Of a stretch of 5,845 nucleotides of DNA, positions 1 through 5,383 are shown piece after piece; position 1 is the first letter of the stretch; each line of letters begins with the position of its first letter. A program made the position numbers and the translations under genes. Source of the stretch: Verrucomicrobiota bacterium (GTDB lineage: Bacteria; Verrucomicrobiota; Verrucomicrobiia; Chthoniobacterales; UBA10450). Below the pieces are notes generated by a model. That model did no database searches. It was not told the origin of the DNA and saw only the letters and a program-made list of their open reading frames with translations. The DNA lies in the NCBI GenBank assembly GCA_003217835.1, contig QHMQ01000054.1, positions 1 through 5,845 on the forward strand. Direction: 5' to 3'.

Positions 1-60
1 GAGCTGATTTGGATGGCACGGGTACTCCGGCACGGTCGCGAGAATATCGCGCCGATTTGA
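1..60 (+). CDS. Possible C-terminal tail of an upstream gene (partial)
   Basis: Frame 1 is open from the window edge and ends at a TGA at 58-60. It encodes ELIWMARVLRHGRENIAPI. Third codon positions in this frame are mostly G or C (13 of 19), more than in frame 3, which suits a coding tail. The stop lies 18 bases before the ATG of the release-factor-like gene, a spacing compatible with co-transcription. Nineteen residues are too few to assign a family and I do not recognise it. Chance openness over 60 bases is a real alternative. Confidence 0.3.
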   Translation, partial: ELIWMARVLRHGRENIAPI

Positions 61-78
61 GTGCGCCTCTGATTGTCG

Positions 79-462
79 ATGGAAAGATCGATCGAAACTC
101 GAATGGCTCAGCTCGGCCTTCGCGAAAGCGACCTAGAAGAAACTTTCGCGAGATCGTCCAGGCCTGGTGGACAGAACGTAAATAAAGTTTCAACCGCCGT
201 GAGGCTGCTTCATCGGCCGAGCGGAGTTAGTGTCACGGTGCAGGACTCGCGCTCACAAGCGCAAAATCGCAGGCTGGCGCGTGAGCGGTTACTCGACGCG
301 GTTGGACAAGCCGAACAAAAGCGGCGCGCGGCCGAAATTGCACAGCGCGAAAAAACGCGTCGTCGCCGCTCGGCGCGTCCGGCTGCGCTCAAAAGACGCA
401 TTCTTGAATCTAAGCGGAAACGAGGCGTGCTAAAGAAACAGCGTGGGAAGATCGACATGTAG
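79..462 (+). CDS. RF-1 domain peptidyl-tRNA hydrolase, ArfB/MTRFR-like
   Basis: A 127-residue protein made almost entirely of a class I release factor catalytic domain. The GGQ motif is at residues 30-32 in SRPGGQNVNKVST, followed by a short beta segment (HRPSGVSVTVQDSRSQ) and the helix LARERLLDAV. The GGQ glutamine in this family promotes hydrolysis of the peptidyl-tRNA ester in the ribosomal A site. There is no codon-recognition domain, so this is not PrfA or PrfB. It is more likely a ribosome-rescue factor or an uncharacterised release-factor-like protein. The C-terminal ~45 residues are strongly basic, like the ArfB tail that enters the empty mRNA channel. The sequence between the GGQ segment and SRSQ is shorter than in E. 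coli ArfB (about 140 residues) and closer to mitochondrial MTRFR. ATG at 79 is preferred; TTG at 73 and ATG at 103 are also in frame, and none has a clear Shine-Dalgarno. Confidence 0.85.
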   Translation: MERSIETRMAQLGLRESDLEETFARSSRPGGQNVNKVSTAVRLLHRPSGVSVTVQDSRSQAQNRRLARERLLDAVGQAEQKRRAAEIAQREKTRRRRSARPAALKRRILESKRKRGVLKKQRGKIDM

Positions 463-513
463 TGGACAAACGTCCTGTAGAAGCCTTCTTATTTCGGCCA
501 CGAGATACAGCGG

Positions 514-541
514 TTGAGTCCTGGAATTCTTCTCTTTTAAT
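514..541 (+). promoter_or_regulatory. Candidate sigma-70-type promoter for the small lipoprotein gene
   Basis: TTGAGT at 514-519 and TTTAAT at 536-541 are separated by 16 bases. They match the -35 consensus at 4 of 6 and the -10 consensus at 5 of 6 positions. This would give a leader of about 45 bases before the ATG at 595. A second, weaker option is TTGTGA (559-564) with AATAAT (582-587) and 17-base spacing, but that would start transcription almost at the ATG. Pattern match only; the sigma consensus of this organism is unknown. Confidence 0.3.
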
Positions 542-573
542 ACATCTGGCAAAGCAATTTGTGACGAATTGTT

Positions 574-592
574 TGTGAAGAAATAATTCACA
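574..592 (+). promoter_or_regulatory. Small inverted repeat over the lipoprotein ribosome-binding region
   Basis: TGTGAA (574-579) and TTCACA (587-592) are perfect inverted repeats around the 7-base loop GAAATAA, ending two bases before the ATG at 595. The only purine-rich Shine-Dalgarno candidate, GAAGAAA (577-583), lies in the left arm and loop, so folding would partly hide it. It could be a translation-control hairpin or a protein-binding palindrome. A 6-bp stem can arise by chance. Confidence 0.35.
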
Positions 593-594
593 CT

Positions 595-762
595 ATGAAA
601 AAATCGATCATTCTTACTTCTGTGCTTTCGGTGCTTGCTATGATGCTGATCTCCTGCGCAAGCGAACCCGAGACAACCACAACGACGACGCGTGAGACTA
701 CGGTAGCGGCACCGCCCCCACAGACGACCATTACAACGCATCAGACCAGAAGCGGCTATTGA
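595..762 (+). CDS. Small threonine-rich lipoprotein (55 aa)
   Basis: This short gene encodes a 55-residue protein with a textbook lipoprotein signal peptide. It has a positive start (MKKS), a hydrophobic stretch (IILTSVLSVLAMML) and a lipobox LISC with the acylated cysteine at residue 21. In the known pathway, Lgt attaches the lipid to this cysteine and signal peptidase II cleaves before it. The mature part is only 35 residues: a run of six threonines (27-32), a PPP stretch (40-42) and a further TT-rich tail. It has no recognisable domain and is probably disordered. Residue 2 of the mature protein is Ala, so there is no Asp sorting signal of the enterobacterial kind. The gene has its own candidate promoter and is closed by a strong terminator, suggesting a monocistronic unit. 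Function unknown. Confidence 0.75.
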   Translation: MKKSIILTSVLSVLAMMLISCASEPETTTTTTRETTVAAPPPQTTITTHQTRSGY

Positions 763-792
763 GCCGAGAACGAGCGCAAACTACACATTCGA

Positions 793-826
793 AAAGGAAC
801 ACGCTCCGCCGTGTTCCTTTGTTTTT
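793..826. terminator. Strong bidirectional intrinsic terminator between convergent genes
   Basis: AAAGGAACACG (793-803) and CGTGTTCCTTT (810-820) form a perfect 11-bp stem with a 6-base loop (CTCCGC). On the plus strand it is followed by GTTTTTC, which suits termination after the lipoprotein gene. On the minus strand the stem ends in CCTTTT, so it can also stop transcripts leaving gyrA, whose stop codon is at 883-885. Confidence 0.85.
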
Positions 827-830
827 CACT

Positions 831-853
831 AAGGGCCGATCGGCTCGGCTCTT
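831..853 (-). terminator. Second hairpin just downstream of gyrA
   Basis: AAGGGCCGA (831-839) and TCGGCTCTT (845-853) pair over nine positions, one of them a G-U wobble, around a 5-base loop. Read from gyrA it comes about 30 bases after the stop, before the main terminator. It lacks a good U-tract, so it is more likely a 3'-end stabilising stem or an auxiliary to the main terminator than an efficient terminator itself. Confidence 0.4.
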
Positions 854-882
854 TAGATACGCCGCAATGGTGGGCAATCCGG

Positions 883-3480
883 CTACGACTTCTCAACTGG
901 TAGCTCTGCGGTTTGTGCTTCTTCTTCCGCTTGGCTGACAACCGGCGCGATCGCTTGAAGCTTCTCTCCGTTCCGCAAATCCATCAACTTCACGCCCATG
1001 GTGTTTCGGCCAACAACGCGGATTTCTCCTACGCGCGTCCGCACCATTTGGCCTTTCGTTGTGATGAGCATGAGCTCATCTTTATCGGTGACGGTCAACG
1101 CTCCCACGACCTTGCCGGTTTTCTCGCCGGTCTTCATAGTGATGATGCCCTTGCCGCCGCGTCTTTGTTTACGATAATCATCGAAAGGCGTACGTTTGCC
1201 GATTCCATTCTCGCCGGCGACGAGCAGCATCGCGTTCAGATCGACAATCGCGGTGGCGACAACATGGTCCTTTTTGTCCGGCCGAATTCCCCAGACGCCG
1301 ACCGTATTTCGGCCTTGGTCGCGTAACTGCTCTTCATGAAAGCGGAGACTCATACCTTCTTTCGTGATGAGCACGATCTCGTTGTTCCCGTTGGTTAGTT
1401 TGGCATCGATCAAGCGATCGCCCTTCTCGATCTGAATGGCGATGATCCCGCCCTTGCGAACATTTCGATAATCCGAAAGATTGGACTTCTTAACGATACC
1501 GGATTGCGTTGCGAAAACGATGTGGAGGTTTTCGTCCCATGTCTGATCAATAACGTTCGGCCCGGTTCCGGATTTCTTGGATTGAACACGGATAGTCGCG
1601 GCAATTTTCTCGTCGGGCCGCAGATCGAGAAGATTCGCGATTGAGCGGCCCTTGGCCGCACGGCCCATCTCCGGAATTTCGTAAACTTTTTCAACGTAGG
1701 CGCGCCCCGATTCCGTAAAGAACATCAGGTAATCGTGCGTCGTCGCGGTAAAAAGATGCTGGACGAAATCGCCTTCCTCCTCTTCGGTTGCGCCTTCGCG
1801 GGTGGACATGCCGATGACGCCTTTTCCTCCGCGGCGTTGCGCGCGGAATGCACTGACCGCTGTGCGTTTGATAAATCCGCCGTGGGTGATGCTGATAATG
1901 CACCCTTCGTTCGCGATGAGATCCTCCATGTTGATCTCGCCTTCGTCAGCGATGAATTCAGTTAAACGCGCCGAGCCGTGTTTGTCGCGAAGTTCGCGCA
2001 GCTCTTTCTTGATGATGGTGAAAACGCGCGACTCTTTCGCGAGGATGTCGCGCAGGTCCTTGATTGTGCCGATTAGTTCCTTGTATTCTTTGTCGATCTT
2101 GTCCCGTTCGAGCCCGGTCAACTGATATAGGCGAAGATCGAGAATTTGATTCGCCTGGTGCTCGCTGAAGGCGTAACGGCCTTCGACTAGCCGTGCTTCG
2201 TTGCGAATCAGGACGCCGATTTGCTCGATTTGCCTTCTCGTAAATTCGAAAGCGAGTAATTTTACTCGCGCTTCGTCTCGATTGGCCGATCCGCGAATGA
2301 TTCGAATGAATTCATCGAGATTAGCCAGCGCGATCAGGTAACCTTCCAGGGTTTCAGCGCGCTCTTCCGCTTTGCGCAATTCAAAACGGGTCCGGCGCAG
2401 CACGACTTCGCGGCGGTGTTCGATGTAGCAGGCGTTTGCTTCCTTGAGCGAAAGTAGTTTGGGCCGTCCGTGATCGATCGCGAGCATGATTACTGCGAAG
2501 GAGCTTTCCATCGCCGTGTGTTTGTAAAGATTGTTGATGACGATCTTCGGATTCGCGTCGCGCTTTAGCTCGACAACCACACGTGTATTTTCATCGGATT
2601 CGTCGCGAACAGCGCTGATGTCGGTGAGCACTTTTCCATTTACCAGCTCCGCAATGCGTCCTACCAGCGTTGCGCGATTAACGTTGTACGGAATTTCGGT
2701 AATAACGATTTGTTCCCGGCCGCCCTTGAGTTCCTCTACACCGGCTTTGCCGCGCACTTTCATGCTGCCACGACCCGTTTCGAGATATTGATTGACTCCG
2801 GCGAGGCCGAGAATGACGCAGCCGGTTGGGAAATCCGGCCCTTTTACGTGTTTCGTCAAACCCTCGAGCGTGATGTCGGGGTCATCGATCTGCGCACAAA
2901 TGCCGTCAATCACTTCAATGAGGTTGTGCGGCGGAATGTTCGTCGCCATGCCGACCGCGATGCCGGTCCCGCCGTTAACGAGAAGATTTGGAAATGCTGA
3001 TGGAAAAACTGTCGGCTCGGTGCGCGTCTCGTCGTAATTTGGGACGAAGTCGACCGTGTCTTTTTCCATCTCGGTCATGAGCGCGGCGCCGAGGTGCGTC
3101 ATGCGCGCCTCGGTGTATCGCATTGCCGCCGGCGGATCGCCCTCGACCGATCCAAAATTTCCCTGCCCATTGACCAGCATTTCCCGCATCGCCCACGGTT
3201 GCGCCATGTGGACGAGGGTGGGGTAGATCACCGCTTCGCCGTGCGGATGATAATTACCGCTCGTGTCGCCGCAGATCTTCGCGCATTTACGATGCTGCCT
3301 ATTTGGAAACAACGATAAGTCGTGCATCGCATAGAGAATTCTTCTCTGTGATGGCTTCAGCCCGTCCCGCGCATCCGGTAATGCGCGCGAAATAATGACC
3401 GACATCGAGTAATCGAGGAACGACCTCGATACTTCGTCGGCCACGTTAATCGGCTCTACCGTTTCGTTTTGATTATACAT
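883..3480 (-). CDS. gyrA: DNA gyrase subunit A
   Basis: Full-length GyrA of 865 residues (E. coli has 875), the DNA cleavage/religation and wrapping subunit of DNA gyrase. The N-terminal breakage-reunion domain starts with SFLDYSMSVIISRALPDARDGLKP. The catalytic tyrosine is Tyr122 in AAMRYTEAR, and DNA-intercalating Ile174 lies in NGGTGIAVGMATN; both numbers match E. coli. A long coiled-coil segment (~365-490) leads to the DNA-gate C-terminal helices. The C-terminal wrapping domain shows six pinwheel repeats. The diagnostic GyrA box QRRGGKG appears exactly at 548-554 and again at 772-778, with degenerate versions near 604, 672, 720 and 821; the box distinguishes this from ParC. A short acidic tail (QAEEEAQTAELPVEKS) ends the protein. 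The quinolone pocket reads HPHGEAVIYPT (residues 78-88), with Ala83 and Pro87. The ATG is 3 bases after the sulfotransferase stop, without a clear Shine-Dalgarno, which suggests translational coupling. Confidence 0.98.
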   Translation of the reverse strand: MYNQNETVEPINVADEVSRSFLDYSMSVIISRALPDARDGLKPSQRRILYAMHDLSLFPNRQHRKCAKICGDTSGNYHPHGEAVIYPTLVHMAQPWAMREMLVNGQGNFGSVEGDPPAAMRYTEARMTHLGAALMTEMEKDTVDFVPNYDETRTEPTVFPSAFPNLLVNGGTGIAVGMATNIPPHNLIEVIDGICAQIDDPDITLEGLTKHVKGPDFPTGCVILGLAGVNQYLETGRGSMKVRGKAGVEELKGGREQIVITEIPYNVNRATLVGRIAELVNGKVLTDISAVRDESDENTRVVVELKRDANPKIVINNLYKHTAMESSFAVIMLAIDHGRPKLLSLKEANACYIEHRREVVLRRTRFELRKAEERAETLEGYLIALANLDEFIRIIRGSANRDEARVKLLAFEFTRRQIEQIGVLIRNEARLVEGRYAFSEHQANQILDLRLYQLTGLERDKIDKEYKELIGTIKDLRDILAKESRVFTIIKKELRELRDKHGSARLTEFIADEGEINMEDLIANEGCIISITHGGFIKRTAVSAFRAQRRGGKGVIGMSTREGATEEEEGDFVQHLFTATTHDYLMFFTESGRAYVEKVYEIPEMGRAAKGRSIANLLDLRPDEKIAATIRVQSKKSGTGPNVIDQTWDENLHIVFATQSGIVKKSNLSDYRNVRKGGIIAIQIEKGDRLIDAKLTNGNNEIVLITKEGMSLRFHEEQLRDQGRNTVGVWGIRPDKKDHVVATAIVDLNAMLLVAGENGIGKRTPFDDYRKQRRGGKGIITMKTGEKTGKVVGALTVTDKDELMLITTKGQMVRTRVGEIRVVGRNTMGVKLMDLRNGEKLQAIAPVVSQAEEEAQTAELPVEKS

Positions 3481-3483
3481 GAG

Positions 3484-4263
3484 CTAAGTTCGAACTAATG
3501 ATTGGGACGCTGAACGCTCAGCCAGGAAGCGTTCTTCCCAAGTGCGGGAAATCTCGTCGGCTTGCCTGACCGTCACAGGGGGACCAATGAAAGTGCGGCG
3601 TGGTAGCGAAATTTGCAAAAAATTCAAAACGCGCCGGATATTTGCCTCGTAATCTTCACAAAGATTTTCGTATTCGACACGAAGCGGATCGATCCCGATA
3701 CGTTGGAAAAACCGTCCCCAGAACTTTTCTTGCTCCTCGCTCTCTTTGAGACACTGTTCAATCAATTCAGCGTCGAACTGCGGTTCTCGTTGGACCGTTT
3801 TTCCTTCCTGCACTTTCCAAAGACCAGTCTGATGCGCCCGCGCTTTCGAGAGCGCCTGCCGGAGTTTGTGACGCCGGAGGACGTGTACAAACTTGAGGCG
3901 CGGAAAAGCACTGCGTAAAAGATCGAGATCAGTTGTTCCTGCATCACCGAACGCGCCAGTTCCACGTAACCGTCCGAGAAAATCATCCAAATACCAGCTC
4001 ATTAATTTAAAGCCGAAGACTTCGTTTGAGGTTGCTGTGGCTGTGATGATGTCCCGAACGTAAGCTGCAAAACCCGCGCTCAAGTCCAGGTTGTGGGCGG
4101 CCGCAAAATCCAATTCATATTTGCGCAGGAAAAACTGCTTCGGCCGGCCCGCCCGGCGCGTGGCGTGCAAACCATCGGTCAACAAATTGCTGCCTGAACG
4201 CGGAATTGCGCAGACCACGTAACAACGACGCGGATGGCGCAGTTTGTGAAACAGACCTCCCAT
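3484..4263 (-). CDS. Stf0-family (LpsS-like) sulfotransferase
   Basis: A 259-residue protein matching the Stf0/LpsS group of PAPS-dependent carbohydrate sulfotransferases. The N-terminal strand and loop CYVVCAIPRSGSNLL (residues 14-28) form the 5'-phosphosulfate-binding site. GRPKQFF (39-45) follows where family members carry the acceptor-site segment. FVHVLRRHKLRQALSKARA (125-143) with QTGLW (145-149) is the typical 3'-phosphate-binding strand-helix. VEYENL plus RRVLNFLQI (196-218) and a late RQADEISRTWEERF (233-246) complete the family pattern. Known relatives sulfate trehalose in mycobacteria or lipopolysaccharide in rhizobia; the substrate here cannot be told. There is no signal peptide or membrane helix, so it is probably cytosolic. 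It begins 8 bases after gyrB and ends 3 bases before gyrA, so it is presumably co-transcribed with both. Gln43 occupies the place of the proposed catalytic Glu36 of mycobacterial Stf0. Confidence 0.85.
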   Translation of the reverse strand: MGGLFHKLRHPRRCYVVCAIPRSGSNLLTDGLHATRRAGRPKQFFLRKYELDFAAAHNLDLSAGFAAYVRDIITATATSNEVFGFKLMSWYLDDFLGRLRGTGAFGDAGTTDLDLLRSAFPRLKFVHVLRRHKLRQALSKARAHQTGLWKVQEGKTVQREPQFDAELIEQCLKESEEQEKFWGRFFQRIGIDPLRVEYENLCEDYEANIRRVLNFLQISLPRRTFIGPPVTVRQADEISRTWEERFLAERSASQSLVRT

Positions 4264-4271
4264 CGTGGATT

Positions 4272-5360
4272 TTAGACATCGAGGTTGCGCACGTTCAGTG
4301 CGTTATCCTCGATAAATTGCCGGCGCGGTTCGACGACGTCTCCCATCAGAATCGTGAACATTTTGTCGGCGTCGACGGCGTTGTCATCGTTCAAATCCAC
4401 CTTCAGGAGCTTGCGTTTCTCCGGGTTCATCGTGGTCTCGAACAACTCCTTAGCGTTCATTTCGCCAAGGCCTTTGAAGCGCTTAATTTGAACTCCTCGG
4501 CGGCCGATCTCTAAAATCTTCTGAAGAATCTCGGGAATCGAAAACAGAGGATGAGAAACCGCCTTCTCGCCCTCGCCCTCGAGCAACTCGAATATTGGCC
4601 GGTCGCTGGCCGCATAATGGTCTACTTTCAAACCTTTGCGCGCCAACTCCGCAATGAGCTTCTGGATCGCAGCGGACTCGTGCAACTCGATGAGCTTTCC
4701 GCGTCTGCGGCTGCCGTTCACGCGAGCCGGCGCTTCCCCAAGCGGCAGGAGTTCCTGGCCAAGCTCCGCATCGAACAAATTTAGATCGAGATTATCCTGA
4801 TGAAATTGGCGGACCTCCTTCTCGTCGTGAAAATAATGCACGGCTTCCTCGTTTCCGTCTCGGACTTTGACGAGGTAGGTTGGGAGCTTGCCCGATCTCG
4901 AATTCCGTTCTGCGAGGTAAGTCTCGAAATCGCCGCCGTGACGACGGACCGCTTCGCTTAGCTTGGCCAGTTTCTCGAGCGATTCGAGAATGTCCTTCAA
5001 CTGAGTGGCTGTGACTTCTTTGTCATCCGCCAGATTTTTCAACCGCACATCCTCTGCGCCGAGCGAAATCAGGATTTTGTTCAACTGGACGTCGTCATCG
5101 ACGTACTCCTCGCGTTTTTTGCGTTTAATTTGATAGAGCGGCGGCTGCGCGATGTAGATCTTGCCGGCGCGCACTAGTTCAGTCATCTGCCGAAAGAAGA
5201 AAGTGAGCAACAAGGTGCGAATATGCGAACCATCCACGTCTGCATCCGTCATGATGATGATCCGGCCGTAACGCAGCTTGGTGATATCAAAGCGTCCTTC
5301 GTCCTTACCATTGCCATCCTCTTTTGGTTTGCCGATGCCCGCTCCGATGGCGGTGATCAT
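4272..5360 (-). CDS. gyrB: DNA gyrase subunit B, C-terminal fragment (frame-disrupted gene)
   Basis: A 362-residue open frame carrying the distal half of GyrB. It opens inside the Toprim domain with MITAIGAGIG and reaches the magnesium-binding TDADVDG (38-44) and IAQPPLY (70-76). A segment of about 200 residues (~85-290) then separates this from QIKRFKGLGEMNAKELFETTMNP (291-313) and the usual end MGDVVEPRRQFIEDNA...NLDV. That long insert is absent from Bacillus GyrB but has a counterpart in E. coli and other Gram-negative GyrB. The KGLGEMN block and C-terminal tail contact GyrA. Family similarity extends upstream of this ATG, reading DEIQS in the same frame (5361-5375), so the ATG is an internal methionine and not the native start. 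The stop lies 8 bases before the sulfotransferase ATG. Apart from the broken 5' edge the frame is intact and looks conserved, suggesting a very recent lesion or an assembly error. Confidence 0.93.
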   Translation of the reverse strand: MITAIGAGIGKPKEDGNGKDEGRFDITKLRYGRIIIMTDADVDGSHIRTLLLTFFFRQMTELVRAGKIYIAQPPLYQIKRKKREEYVDDDVQLNKILISLGAEDVRLKNLADDKEVTATQLKDILESLEKLAKLSEAVRRHGGDFETYLAERNSRSGKLPTYLVKVRDGNEEAVHYFHDEKEVRQFHQDNLDLNLFDAELGQELLPLGEAPARVNGSRRRGKLIELHESAAIQKLIAELARKGLKVDHYAASDRPIFELLEGEGEKAVSHPLFSIPEILQKILEIGRRGVQIKRFKGLGEMNAKELFETTMNPEKRKLLKVDLNDDNAVDADKMFTILMGDVVEPRRQFIEDNALNVRNLDV

Positions 5361-5383
5361 CGACTGAATCTCATCTCGACATT
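5357..5383 (-). other. gyrB: gyrB break point: apparent ~31-nt deletion with frameshift
   Basis: On the minus strand, NVE is encoded at 5383-5375. Another frame then encodes DEIQSMITAIG from 5375 downward. In GyrB proteins about ten residues of the KARLDK(I/V)LS(N/H) type normally lie between NVE and the (N/D)E(I/V) block. Their absence plus the frame change fits loss of roughly 31 bases (30 + 1), the exact size depending on the unknown parent sequence. A GAG motif sits on both sides of the junction (GAGATGAG), so a microhomology-mediated deletion or an assembly collapse is plausible. Confidence 0.8.

Noticed and set aside
3..185. Frame-3 open stretch overlapping the start of the release-factor-like gene
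   Set aside because: It has a lower G/C share at third positions than frame 1, overlaps a clear GGQ-domain gene and shows no family motif.
464..475. GGAC-AAAC-GTCC hairpin after the release-factor-like gene as a terminator
   Set aside because: The stem is only 4 bp and no T-run follows.
574..592. CRP-type site TGTGA...TCACA upstream of the lipoprotein gene
   Set aside because: The half sites are separated by 9 bases instead of the 6 required for a CRP site, and no regulator is in view. Kept only as an unassigned inverted repeat.
430..741. 103-codon minus-strand open frame across the lipoprotein gene and upstream gap
   Set aside because: It lies antisense to the release-factor end and the lipoprotein gene. 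The product is Arg/Cys/His-rich without a recognisable domain, and the plus-strand lipobox gene explains the region better.
913..1326. 137-codon plus-strand open frame within gyrA
   Set aside because: Antisense shadow of the gyrA wrapping-domain coding sequence; no motif, and gyrA is unambiguous.
5357..5383. Programmed frameshifting or ribosomal bypass to join the two gyrB fragments
   Set aside because: Neither mechanism could restore the roughly ten missing residues, and there is no slippery heptamer at the junction. A deletion or assembly fault explains both the frame change and the loss.
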